DNA of 64,000 bases from Carex sylvatica (taxonomy: Eukaryota; Streptophyta; Magnoliopsida; Poales; Cyperaceae), in NCBI GenBank assembly GCA_964058845.1, contig CAXKVR010000231.1, forward strand, positions 62,001 through 126,000, in the 5' to 3' direction. Below the pieces are notes generated by a model. The model did not search any database. It was given only the letters and a program-made list of their open reading frames with translations, and was not told where the DNA came from. The translations under genes and the position numbers were made by a program. Below, one piece after another: positions 11,598-22,265 of this stretch (its first letter is position 1; each line of letters opens with the position of its first letter).

Positions 11598-14209
11598 ATG
11601 AAGGCAGTCATCAAGGGGAAGTACGAGGTGTCGGAGAAGGCCTCTCTCGGCACTAGCTTATTCACTCTCTCGGCCGCCGCCGGTGATCTGAGATTTAAGG
11701 CCACCGCCACCAACGCTACCTTCTCACCCGGACCTTCGCTCGAAGGCATCTCTCTCGCCGTTGAGAAGCCCGGCGCCTTCATCGTCGACGTCAATGTCCC
11801 CAAGAAAGTAAGCATCAGAGAGGGGTTTCCTCTAATTGGTTCTGTAATTTTGGGTTTATATTCTGGGAATTCCTTGGAGTGATAGTATTTTGTGATTTCA
11901 ATTAGATTTTTGATATGTAGCTGTTTATACGAGAATAAAGAAATTATCATGTTTATTTAGTGTGATTAGACTGTAAGGAGCTTCCCCGGTCTAATCTTGA
12001 CTGTTGAAATGGTATAACTTGGAAGTGCAGGTCAAATTTGACATTGAAAAAGTGCATAATTTTCATAATTTGTTTTTATTCAGGGTAAATTTGTAGGTTT
12101 TAGCAAAGTTTTGTTTCTCTAATCCTGTAATTAACCATGTGACTTTGACTCAACATGTTATTTTGGTTTGCCATGTAGAGGAATGAGCTAAGCAGTATAG
12201 CGTGACTAGATTGTGTAATGTAAAGATGGTATAATTATCCGAGCTTATAAGTACCTCCAGTGTTATTTGGAAAAAGAAGTTCAACCTTTTACTGCTAAAA
12301 AAGGGAAAGAAGAAAATTATGCAAGTTCATATTATGTACTCGTGGAACATTTATGCTTGCTTTTGGGAATGATGTAAAGGAAACAAAACATTTTGTTGCG
12401 CTGCATGTTTGGCTTATTAGGATAAATAAACAGTGTTCACATTATCGGGATTAGCTCAAAAAGTGATGCATTTAATTATGTCCTTAAAATAATCTGTCGT
12501 CTAGTGCAATAAATAATCAATTTGATGTTTTTATTTACTTGAACATCTTAGGATGTGCGGTTTCAATTCATGAACATGGCATTGGTGATGAACAAGCCAA
12601 TGAATGTTATGTACATGCACTCATGGGGGGACAACCGCACCACAATTGACTGCACCACGGTGTTTGACCCTGCCAACAAGGTCTCAGTGAGCCACCCGGT
12701 TGGCTCACGTGCGTGTCGTGTCAAGTACGCATATGCGCATGGTGAGTTGCGCAACACTGTGTTTGAGCCCTGCTATGACACTGGCAAGAACACTTGGGAC
12801 TTTGCCTTGACAAGAAAACTTGAAGGCGGCAATGCGGTCAAGGGGACTTACAACTGCTCCAGCAAGTTGTTGGGACTCGAGTGGAGCCGCGATTCCAAGA
12901 CTGATGGAACATTCAAGGTGATTTTCTGTTGCTTTATATTTTTACTCTTTGATCTCCTTATTTATACTCAATTTTTAATTGTATTTGTTTGTTGCATCTA
13001 ACATTTATCGTACTGGGAGATGACACGGAATTTTCTTGGCTTGTATTCTCAAATGACACCCTGGCATTCTATTAAGCCAACCCCATTCTCTTTGGAATTC
13101 AGATCTCTCAAAGTAACCCAAAATTTGAGTTTGGATCTGGACAGTTCGATCATAATCTGAACTAATATTAAAGGGCCCTGTGCATTTCTACCTTGAGCCA
13201 GATTGGCTCGAATTCTGATCGGACAGTCCTGATCCGTACTCAAATTTTGAGTTACTTTAGGGGATCTGGACCCTTCTCTTTGTGGCTAGTTTCTATAATT
13301 TAGAGTGGAACTTACTCTTGGAGTGTCTTGAGCAATATTAAATTTGAGCTTTAGATGGAAAATAATATATAAATGCTTGATGAACAAAGTTTTCAGTATT
13401 CAACATTTTCTCCATCATGCTGACCTAATGTATTTTGCAACGGTTTAGGACAGTTTTATCGCACAAAACGTACACTGAAAACTTATAGTTGGTGCCTTTA
13501 CAAGTGAACTATTTTTGTGGGTAATTCCTATAATTTCAAGCAAAGTATATGATCCAAGTGTCTTCAGCAATATTCAATTTGAGCTTAAACAAGGGGGAAA
13601 TAAATGCTTAATAGACAAAATTGTCAGTATTAAACATTATGCACTTTTCCATTACTCTTAACTAATATTTTCTGTTGTTTACAACATTTCATCACATAAA
13701 ATGCATATTGAAACTGTCATTGATACCTTACATATGCAAAACATATCTCCATGGGTAGTTCCTACTTACTACAAATTTGGAGTTGAATGGGTGATCTTAG
13801 TGTATTGAGCAAATAGTCAGTTGAGCTTAAAAGGAAACAAATGCTTAATGGACAAAATAGGCAGTATTCGACATTATGCACCTTTTTTGTCTGAATTAAT
13901 ATTTTCTGTTGTTTGTGTTGAAAAATTATACTCCTGACCATCATTTGTGCTTACTATGTATGAGTAACTTGTCTTTTTGGTGCAAGCTAAAAATCCAAGA
14001 CCGAGCTATTGCTCTAAGTTTGTGGTGCTCATATCATGGGATTAATTACTCCATGAATTATACAGTTGATCTGAGGTTTTGGTCAAGAAGCTTTCTTTAG
14101 CTTATGTTGTTGTTTCCTCTTTTAGGTGTCGGCTTCTGTTAATATGGCGGAAGAAAAGAAATCTCCGAAGCTAATGGCCGAGCGTGTTTGGAATTATGAC
14201 TTATTCTGA
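11598..14209 (+). CDS. OEP24: Outer envelope pore protein 24 (OEP24), copy 1
   Basis: Three exons join in phase: 11598-11807, 12552-12917 and 14126-14209 (stop TGA). All introns are GT-AG. The product is 219 aa, close to the roughly 213 aa usual for OEP24. OEP24 is a beta-barrel channel in the plastid outer envelope, known in the family to pass triose phosphates, dicarboxylates and phosphorylated compounds. It has no cleavable transit peptide. Visible family marks are MKAVIKGKYEVSEKA at the start, AGDLRFKATATNATFSPGPS, VEKPGAFIVDVNVPKK at the end of exon 1, then RFQFMN, SWGDNRTTIDCT, RVKYAYAHGE, KNTWDFALTRKLEGG, SSKLLGLEWSRDSK, and a short last exon ending in VWNYDLF. The start codon is chosen because MKA is the family N-terminus and the purine-rich leader stops there. 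Intron 2 is 1.2 kb and contains three tandem copies of a roughly 230-bp unit. A second copy of the gene lies 12 kb downstream. Confidence 0.9.
13020..13275. mobile_element. Possible small inverted-repeat element in OEP24-1 intron 2
   Basis: Within intron 2, AAAGTAACCCAAAATTTGAG (from about 13,112) is the inverse of CTCAAATTTTGAGTTACTTT (from about 13,239), and GGATCTGGACAG is nearly inverted near the other arm. Together they outline a small foldback of about 150-200 bp. The equivalent place in OEP24 copy 2 lacks it, so it is probably a later insertion. Target duplications were not resolved. Confidence 0.45.
13315..13915 (+). repeat. Three tandem units of about 230 bp in OEP24-1 intron 2
   Basis: Each unit carries, in order: a gap-filled GTGTCTTGAGCAAT.TTCAATTTGAGCTT block, AAATGCTTRATRRACAAA, TCAGTATTMRACATT, TAATATTTTCTGTTG and ACATAAAATGCATATTGAAA. 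Units begin at about 13,320, 13,550 and 13,790. OEP24 copy 2 has one forward unit (about 24,740-24,900), followed by an inverted partial unit (about 24,895-24,990). The repeats lie wholly in introns. Confidence 0.65.
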
Positions 14210-15347
14210 TATGTTGCAGGAGAATTGTAACTTGTAATGTCGTTGGTCTATTTTGAACAAGGAATTATTGTTTCTCTCTCTTGTTGTTATCTGATCAATA
14301 TGAGAGGTTGAAGAAATACTTTTTGATGCTAGCTTTTGTACCTAATAAGTCATTTACTAGCCAAGAGGCAGTGAAGGTCAGTTTATCTTGTGTTTGTTTT
14401 CTCGGTTTTTTTAGGGGTGTTATTAGTTCAGGTGTATGTGGTCAATTGACCAGCTCAAATTTTGGTTTAAAGATGTTAGGTCTGCCAATCAAGGTAAGCA
14501 TCATATTGGAAATATAGCGGGGCCTTATATTGTATTGTTGCCTTTGTTTTAGATAAATTTGCAAATCTTAAAAAACATAACAATATTGATATCCAGTTTT
14601 GGATAAAGTTTGGTGTTGTTGATATCGTTGCACTGGTCCCTTAGCTGCGAAGTTCTATTGATGTTCAATCTATTTCGATGTATATTAGTATATGCTATAT
14701 AGCATCCCGAATAAACTAATTATTAAATAGAGTTTCTTAAATTAAGAAATTCTATGTAATTTTATATTCTTACATGGTCTTTTACTATGTAATTTTTTAA
14801 TTAAGATATTTTATTTATTTATTCTATCTTATGGAATAAAAGATAGGGGGAATTTTATGTATCCCCTCAAAAACTTCAATATTACGTATTTCCCTCTCAA
14901 AAAATTATAATAGTGTATTTACCTTTCAAAATACTAAAACTCACATATTTATCTAAAATCAATAAAATAATAAAATTTAGCATTAGTATTTAATAAACAA
15001 TATTAATTAATAAAATATGACCATTATGTCCTGGGTGGACGGGCACAGAGAAAGAGAAAGGAAGTTGTAACGAAACGAAACGATTTTACTTAGCACACTT
15101 TAATTAAATAAAAGTTATTTTTATCATAAATAATCGACGATAATATTGGTGAATTTATTTGTTGTGGCTTCGCAGGCAGTAAGAAATTTGGGCCTATACT
15201 TGACTATAAAAGGAAATAAACCTTACTATCAAATCAACTGTCGGTATCGCCAAGATATCTTGAAATTAATCCAAATTCATTTCGTAACCTACTTTTTTTA
15301 CAAGAATCAAGAACAATTCACGTCCCTAGAATAGCATACACAATGAA
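14210..15347. other. 3' flank of OEP24-1, AT-rich intergenic DNA
   Basis: The first 250 bp (to about 14,440) match the 3' flank of OEP24 copy 2 (25,229-25,430), including TTAGCTTTTGT.CCT and GTTATTAGTTCAGGTGTATG. The duplication therefore extended past the stop codon and ended near GGTGTATG. The rest is AT-rich with no exon recognised. Confidence 0.5.
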
Positions 15348-15442
15348 ACCGTGATTTTTATTCATAGGAAAACCTAAAAACAAAATATTAAAAATGAGAA
15401 AGGATGCGTACAAATTTGAAAAATAAGAAGGCGTATGTGGCC

Positions 15443-15467
15443 CATGGCGTCCCTGCGGGACGCCATG
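15443..15467. repeat. 25-bp palindrome (left)
   Basis: CATGGCGTCCC, then three bases, then GGGACGCCATG. A near-identical palindrome, differing at the centre, lies at 15,798-15,822. Confidence 0.85.
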
Positions 15468-15797
15468 TCAAAATTCAGTTCAACAAAAAAAAAAAAAAAA
15501 AAAACTGGGACGCCATGCCAAGTTCAGTTCAGTTCGATGGAGAAGAAAAAAAAAAAAAAAAAAAACCAATAACTGGGACGCCATGCTATATCAATACCCA
15601 AAAAAAATGAACTAATGTGCCTTTGAACTTAACTTGGAAATACATCAAACTGAACTTGAAAATTGCTTTATCAAATGGGACGCCATGCTATATCAAAATC
15701 GAAGTTTTTTTTTTTTTTTTTCATCGAACTGAACTTGGCATGGCGTCCCAGCACAATTTTTTTTTTTTTTTTTTTTCCACGTCGAACTGGGGTTTGG

Positions 15798-15822
15798 CAT
15801 GGCGTCCCTGAGGGACGCCATG
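15798..15822. repeat. 25-bp palindrome (right)
   Basis: CATGGCGTCCC, then three bases, then GGGACGCCATG. It mirrors the palindrome at 15,443-15,467 near the opposite end of the element. Confidence 0.85.
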
Positions 15823-16957
15823 AGCCATCCATGCCTTCCTGTTTTTAAAATTTTCACAAACCCATTCTCATTTTTAATTTTTTTTTTTTGGATTTTCTTA
15901 TGAATAAAAATCACGGCACAATGAAGAGTTCGCACGCACTATAAAATCACTTCCTAACGACGGGCAATGATATTAACACAACAACTTTTAATATTTCAAT
16001 TTCTAGAACGACTTTGTTTCTACTTAAATATCTCTCTAGCCACATCAATTATTATTCATTTTTATTTCCATAACTAGAACATCTCCCTCAATCACTTATA
16101 AAAAAAAAGTAGAAATAATAAGAAGAAAGCACGAAAAGCACAACGTTTTACATATGGCAGACGGTGTTGATTTCCTTTTTAGGAAAAATTTCTAGTGTAC
16201 GACCCATTCAAATTTTCAAAATAGTTAATTTTTTCTTGAATATCTCATAATATTCAATATCTTCATATAAACTTAACTTTCTTTCTTTTATCCCCTTTCA
16301 TTTATTTTATCTCTTATTTAACTATTTTAAAAATTATAATGACCAATTTATCCTTTTATTAAAATGGAGATGTCCATTAAATATTTAATCTTTTCATCAA
16401 TTAAACTAATTTACTACATCCCATCTCTCTCATCTCAATCCTACTTTACTCCTCTCTTCTTCTCTGTCGGAGAAGCACCTCACCTGGTAGCACCACAGTT
16501 CTCTCGATCCCTTCTAATATTTAATCTGTTTCCTGTTCCCTTCGTTCTCTATTCATTTGCTCCCAAGAAGCACACCTTGTCAGAGCTTCCTAAATTCTAT
16601 TCTCTGTCATTTCTCTTGGGACTTTCTTAATAAATAATTTGTTAATTAACAATTCCAAATTCATTTAAATGAGCTTTATCTATATCAATCTCACCTTCAT
16701 TACAAAAATCCATGATCACAATATTAATTGAAGTACGGCTGATTGATTAAAGATTCTAATTGAACCAATAGCAATTGTTCCTGACACTAATTGAATGAAT
16801 AAATTTATGATTGTCTAATTGAACCAACTTTAACAATGTGCATCTTCTCATAATTAAATGAAATAACTCTGCCAAGTTCTTCTGGAGTTAGAGAGAAGGC
16901 TTTCTGAATCACCAAGAGAAATTAAAAAATGGATCCGATGATTTTATATTTTGAATT

Positions 16958-19308
16958 CACTATAGCAGAACTCTTTTACTGTGACCGGTATCAGCGATCG
17001 GTGCTGACGCCAGTCGCAGATAGTTGTTTTTTTTAAAAACAAAAAAAACTCAAAAATCAACGGCGACCATAACTTTCAGCGACTGCATTTGCAACCGGCG
17101 AAAGCGTCGGTCGCTGAAAGTTTTTTTTTTTTTTTTAGCGTGGAAATAGATTTCGCCCCAAAACCCATCTCGCGCGCGCCAGTAGCCCCAAAATTTTCGC
17201 CCTTTCGATCCATCTCGCGCCAGTCGCCCTCAAACCCTAACGCGTCACTGCCAGACGCTTGCACCACTAGCCAGACGCGCCACCGCCAGTCAGACGGAGC
17301 CGTCGCACCATCGCCAGTCAGCCTCACCTTTTTCCTCCTTCTCCGCCAGTCAGCCATAACCCCACACCCTCCGGCGCCTCTCCTTCCTCTGTTGGCGAAA
17401 TAGAAGGCAGTGAAGGTGCCAGACCGTCGTCTCCGCCACCTTCCTCTTTGAAGGTATCCGATCCATCTCGTTTTTTATTTCTCAATTTTCTTTTCTGATT
17501 TCTATCTAGGTTTAGTGATTTCTCAGCTGTGCTCAGTTCTCCTCTGATTTCTGCTTCAGCTGTGCACTGTTCCAGTTTAGTTAATTGATTTGATTATCTT
17601 TAATTTTCTGTTTTGAAGAATCATGCCGGGTTTAATTAAATTGGAGGTTTGGCATTATTTGTTAGTTTTATTGATTGCATGGTATCCATGCATGAACGAG
17701 ATTTGGGGCTGCACCTAATTATTGAATAAATTTCTTACGTATTGGGTCAACATTATTCAATAATTTAAAAAAAAAATTGGGTTCTGTTGGATTAATATTA
17801 TTTTAAAGTTACACTCTAATCATGTGAAAAATGCAAAGTCAGAGGAGTCCTATTGGGTCAATAATTTGAATAATAAAAGGTGATATCCTTGTTATATTCA
17901 TGAAAATGCTAAGATATATCTAAACATTTGTCTAATAACAAATAAAAAAGAATGTTAATATATTTTATGCTGGCTTATCGAATTACTACGTACGAAATTT
18001 AGACTTGTGTACTTGAAGCTAGTTTATGTTGTCTATATATATTTTGTGCTATTTTATGTGATGTAGTAGCTGTTATTATGCAAGTGTTAGTGGTATTTTT
18101 TATAAAAAAATTTAGATGCGAATATTTTACCTTGTCATTACATTAATTTTATTTTGACTTATTGAGAATTACATTGCATGTCGTTGTTGTTCTGACGATA
18201 TTTTTGGACCAATTTAAGTGGTATAATTATGCTTCGCTCAGTCGCATTCTTCATAATTATATTCTTCTATGCTGCCAGTTCTGCTTCTGTGAAGCTCTGC
18301 AACTCACAGAAGCAGATATCGACAAGATATCTACTCGGGTACTTGATTAGTTGGAGGTTCGGTTCAAAGCTTCTTCGATACGAAATTCGATATTTCAGTA
18401 TGTTTTAATTGTGAACCCTAAACACTAAATAATAATTATCTAAAATATTTTCTTACAACTTCACAAGGAGGTTCGGGCTCACAGCTGGCCTCGATGCCCG
18501 CTCCTTAGAATGACGAGAAAGATGACGGCGATGATGACGAGGGACAGTGGTCGGATGTTGGCGGTGATGATATTGCTTAGGCCTTTTTTATATATTTATA
18601 TCTTGTCAGATGGTATTGTTTATGTTACTGTTTAGATGGTACTCGATGCTTATGTTTATGGTGCTTATTAGATGGTACTGTTTGGTGTTTAGATTTACTG
18701 TTTATGTTTGATGAGATGATATGCTGTTTCTCGATTTTTTTGTTTATATTTGTTTGTATGCTTGTATGTTGATTGTGTATCGATATTTATTTTTTGTTGT
18801 ATGTTGTATGTTGTATGTTGTATGTTGTATGTTGTATGTTGGTACGTGTGGTATCAATTATTAAATAGTGCAAATGTAAATAATAAAAAAAATTCAAAAA
18901 CCTGATAAATCGGTATCAGCGACCGAAAATTTTGATCTCTGATGAAACAGTATCAGCGACCGGGATGGAGTTTCAGTGACCACCCATATTGGTATCTGAT
19001 AATTCGAATATCAGCGACCAAATTAGACTATCAGCGACCATCTTTTTGGTCACAGATAACGTTTCATGACATCAGCAAAAAATAACAGCCACAAAAAAAA
19101 AATTGGTCGCAGAAAATTTATCAGCGACCGGATAACGTCATTCAGCGACCGGTGACGTCATTAGAAGAGTATCTGCGACGGCGCTTTCAGCGACCGTGTT
19201 ATCAACGATCATATTTGACTTTTTGCGACCGAAATTACTATGAGCGACCGGCGTGTTTATTATCTACGACTGATTTTCCGGTCGCAGAAGGCTAGTTCTG
19301 TTGTAGTG
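16958..19308. mobile_element. Non-autonomous CACTA (En/Spm) transposon
   Basis: The 2351-bp element starts CACTATAGCAGAACT and ends AGTTCTGTTGTAGTG, the inverse with few changes. It is flanked by a perfect 3-bp duplication ATT (16,955-16,957 and 19,309-19,311). Both subterminal regions are packed with short CAGCGACCG-type repeats in both orientations, the expected binding-site arrays of CACTA transposases. At 17,150-17,400 lies a GC-rich block, unlike the rest of the window. A decayed acidic stretch (about 18,470-18,585, reading NDEKDDGDDDEGQWSD) could be the last trace of an element-encoded protein. No intact transposase is present, so the element would need help to move. Confidence 0.88.
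18796..18840. repeat. (GTTGTAT)n minisatellite, about six units
   Basis: Six perfect head-to-tail copies of the 7-mer GTTGTAT lie inside the CACTA element, probably a replication-slippage product. Confidence 0.9.
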
Positions 19309-19938
19309 ATTGTAACTTATTTTTAGCGTTTGACATCCCATACCTTGCATTGTGTTTTGCAATTAACACTTAGAGGTACGTAAAAATTATTTTGATTGTT
19401 TGTACAAACTAGAAGAATACAAATTAGGCTTTTGTAAGGTCTTTTGTCCGGTTCTATTATTTTTTGTAAATATATCTCAAGAAACTGAGAAAGCTTTGAT
19501 AAGGTACGTTTGCCTCTTGGGAGCAAGAGAATAGAGAAGAATGAGAACAGGAAACATATATGGTCTTTGTGATCTTTCTCACTGAGGCATGAGAATATTA
19601 GAAGGGGATCGAGAGAACAATGGTGTTACCAGGTGAGGTGTCTCTCCAACAGAAGAAAAGAGTAGTAGTGGGAACGAGATGAGAGAGATGGGATGCAGTA
19701 AATTGGTTTTTGATTGATGAAAAGATTAGATATTTAATGGACACTCCATTATAATAAAAGGATAAATTTGTTATTACAATTTTTAAAATAATTAAATAGA
19801 AGATAAAATAAATAAAAGGGAATAAAAGAAAAAAAGTAAAGTTTATATGGAGATGTTGGATATTATGAGATATTCATAGAAAAATTGACTATTTTGAAAA
19901 TTTGAATCGGTACACTGAAAATTTTCCTTTTTTTTTTA

Positions 19939-21188
19939 TTAAGGGTCTGTTCAGTGCGTTACTGTGCTCGTGGGAAAAAAAAAATTCACTCAGACTGAAT
20001 TTTTTTTTTTCCACAAGCACAGTAAAAATCAGTTCAATTTTTTTATATTCTCGTGCCCATTCCTCAGTCCATTGAATGGCTGAACAAGCCCTAAAGGAAT
20101 TAGGTACTCTCCAATATTTTTTAATATTATTTTTAAGAATTAAACTTGCATTCAGGACTCGTGCAACTGCACTAAGTCACTAAAAAGTAAAACCACATTT
20201 ATTTGGTATACGATATTGATTGATGTACAAAAAATGTACACTAATTAAATGGTATCTAAGAAGCTTAGTCTCAGCAAGTATTGTATTTTATTAATTAATT
20301 TTGCGTACCTCAATACAGGCATACAAGTATACAACCTAGAAGTTGATTTGCAAATTGTTTTCTATGAATTATTCTTGTAAAATATAAAATCCATCAAAAT
20401 CTCAATTTCCTAAGGGAATCATTGAAGATATTTACTTATTTTATAAACCAACTATTTAAGGAAATAGAGATTGACATTAATGTAAAAGAGAGGCAGTTTT
20501 TCAACGGAATAATTTGTAAAGGTTAAAATATCTACAAATTATAAATTTTGAATGATGTTGTGTTAATATAGAAGATAATTGTGTTAAATCATGTTTCTAA
20601 ATTTGAATGCTATACCAATTCCCCGCCTAATGAGAAGCGTATTCAATCTTATTCCAAAATATATATGGATTATGGAAGGCCGTCACACAAGGAAATATTT
20701 ATTCCTGAATCAAATCAAAGATAATAAGCATTACAAGATCCATCCAACACGTTTCTCAAATTTCACTGTTAGGAGTCTGAAAGATTTATTTTTGAAAATA
20801 GCTTTAATTGGTTAAAAGTTTTGATGTTAGTAGCATATTTTTAAAACAGCGTTTTTGTATTATTTTTTCTTTGCTTTTTGGTTTTGAAGTTAAGAAATTA
20901 TGTATTGTTAGTCGTTGTTATTGAATAATTATGTACTAACATTTGTAGTTTTTAGTTATTTAAAACATTCTGGAAACATTGTATATGCGGTAAAAACAAA
21001 ATGAGTGTTGTATTAAAAAAAAAAATACGATAATACAACTGTGGCATTCAATACGACACAATGGACTAAAAAACTAAAAAAAAATATACACTAATTGTCT
21101 AAGATTAAAGAGCTAGCTTTTTTTAGTGATCGAACTCGAAACACAAGGCCCGCTAAGACCAGCCGCCTTTCTTAATCCCCACTGCCAG
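19939..21188. other. Intergenic DNA, no gene seen
   Basis: AT-rich sequence without a recognisable exon. An inverted pair, about CAGTGCGTTACTGTGCTCGTGG near 19,955 and its partial inverse CCACAAGCACAGTAAAAATC near 20,011, forms a small hairpin, probably an old MITE. The 3' end (21,147-21,188) matches the region just upstream of OEP24 copy 1 and is interpreted as the detached distal promoter of copy 2. Confidence 0.45.
21147..21188 (+). promoter_or_regulatory. Detached piece of the OEP24 upstream region
   Basis: GGCCCGCTAAGACCAGCCGC and CTTTCTTAATCCCCACTGCC align with AGCCCGCTTCGATCAGCCGC and CTTTTTTAATCCCACTCCCC at 11,483-11,520. In copy 1 the next bases continue straight into the pyrimidine-rich leader. 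Here that continuation is found only 2.4 kb later, at 23,614. The match is short (about 40 bp), so the interpretation is moderate. Confidence 0.5.
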
Positions 21189-21245
21189 GTGCATGGCGCC
21201 AAATAAGAAATTTAAAATTATTAAAACTAAATGTCATTAAAAAAA

Positions 21246-21640
21246 GAGGAGGGTTCAAATGCACCCAATTTGTGCACCCAAATGCACCCTATCTTTTATC
21301 TCCGTTTTCAAAGTCAAAACAGTTAATCCGAACCGTTAGATGCGATCTATATATTAAGATGTGCTTGGAGACCAAATTTTACATTTTTTGGAATTTTTTT
21401 ACTTTTGTTTTAGATTTATTGAAAATCGCTGTTTTTTATGGTTCAGATTTGCTAAAAACAGCGATTTTCAATAAATCTAAAAAAATAGTAAACAAATTCC
21501 AAAAAATGAAAATTTTGGTCTCCAAGTACATCTTAATATATAGATCGCATCTAACGGTTCGGATTGACTATTCGGACTTTGAAAACAGAGAAAAATGATT
21601 TGAAAAATAAAGTGCATTTGGATGCATTTGAACTCTCCTC
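21246..21640. mobile_element. Foldback Mutator-like MITE A
   Basis: A 395-bp long inverted repeat begins GAGGAGGGTTCAAATGCA and ends TGCATTTGAACTCTCCTC (one end base differs by spacing). Flanking 9-mers TTAAAAAAA (21,237-21,245) and TTAAAAATA (21,641-21,649) agree at 8 of 9 bases. The inner arms share GACCAAATTTTACATTTTTT and TAACGGTTCGGATTGAC with the other members at 26,859, 48,678, 51,914 and 52,796, while the outermost 30-60 bp differ. No coding capacity. Confidence 0.85.
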
Positions 21641-21749
21641 TTAAAAATATATATATATATATATATAATAAAAGTGGAGGGTCAAATATCTTTATTTATT
21701 TTTCATGGCTCCATCGTGTCGCAACTTTTAATTTTTTAATAACAAAATT

Positions 21750-22265
21750 TTAAAAAATATGTCAAAATAAAAAATTTAAATACAAACTATATATTTTCTC
21801 TACATTCACATAAAATATATAATTTTTCAGTTTTATTTTTTAAGAAGTAATGAGTTGAAAATCAACGTCTAAAATTTATCAATATCAATGTATTTTTACA
21901 ATCTCTTGATATTGATAAAAATAAAGTTATTATATTTTAATTAAACTTAATTAATTTTATACATGCATAGAAAAAAATAATATAAATCAAATTTAACAGT
22001 TTTGTTTGGATATTTGAATTTTAAATTTTAAGTTATTAACGTGTAGAACAGAGGTAAAACAAAAACAGAAAAATACAAACATTTTACATAAAATATCTAA
22101 ATTATTTTCCTAAATAATACAAAATAAAATTAAACACCACTCAATGAAACTTTCCTAAACCTTCTACTCAAATATTATGAAAATACGTTCTTAAACACCA
22201 CTCAATGAAACTTTCCTAAACCTTTGAATATTATCAAAATACTTTCCTAAACCGACAATTAAGCC
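21750..22265 (+). repeat. Dispersed repeat of about 500 bp, copy 1 (partner 35,790-36,235)
   Basis: Shared blocks with 35,790-36,235 include TTTTGTTTGGATATTTGAAT (partner TTTTGTTTTGATAGTTGAAT), TACAAAATAAAAT, AACACCACTCAATGAAACTT, TTCCTAAACCTTTGA and TATTATCAAAATACT. Within this copy the AACACCACTCAATGAAAC block is itself duplicated. Class unknown; no coding capacity. Confidence 0.6.

Larger units (their letters stand above)
15348..15916. mobile_element. Palindromic Mutator-like MITE with GGGACGCCATG half-sites
   Basis: The element is bounded by inverted ends, ACCGTGATTTTTATTCAT at the left and ATGAATAAAAATCACGG at the right. It is flanked by a perfect 9-bp direct duplication, CACAATGAA at 15,339-15,347 and at 15,917-15,925. 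A 9-bp duplication is the mark of Mutator-superfamily insertion. Inside are eight copies of the half-site GGGACGCCATG or its complement CATGGCGTCCC. Two pairs form palindromes at 15,443-15,467 and 15,798-15,822; single sites lie at about 15,507, 15,575, 15,677 and 15,739. Poly-A blocks fill the left half and poly-T blocks the right, so the whole element is a rough mirror. No protein-coding capacity; Lys- and Phe-rich open frames here come from the A and T runs. Confidence 0.85.
16181..19928. mobile_element. 3.7-kb element with about 430-bp terminal inverted repeats
   Basis: The left arm (16,181-16,605) and right arm (19,478-19,928) are inverted copies. Matching landmarks include TTCAAATTTTCAAAATAGT, GAATATCTCATAATATTC (left), TTATCCTTTTATTA.AATGGA, CCATCTCTCTCATCTC, CACCTCACCTGGTA, TTCTCTCGATCCC and TGCTCCCAAGA. 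The arms differ by scattered substitutions and small indels. A CACTA transposon fills much of the interior, and no transposase of the outer element is visible. Long arms like these fit a Mutator-like element, but I could not see a clean target duplication, so the class is an inference. A solo, diverged end of similar sequence may lie near 40,850-40,930. Confidence 0.65.

Noticed and set aside
15404..15935. Lys- and Phe-rich open frames in the palindromic MITE
   Set aside because: They translate poly-A and poly-T tracts and the repeated half-site; no start context or family signature.
17076..17403. Open frames of 93-104 aa in the GC-rich block inside the CACTA element
   Set aside because: Open on both strands, with low-complexity Pro/Ser/Arg content and no recognised domain. 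A captured gene piece is possible but not shown.
20591..20815. 74-aa open frame on the plus strand
   Set aside because: No recognisable domain, no flanking exon, ordinary length for chance in AT-rich DNA.
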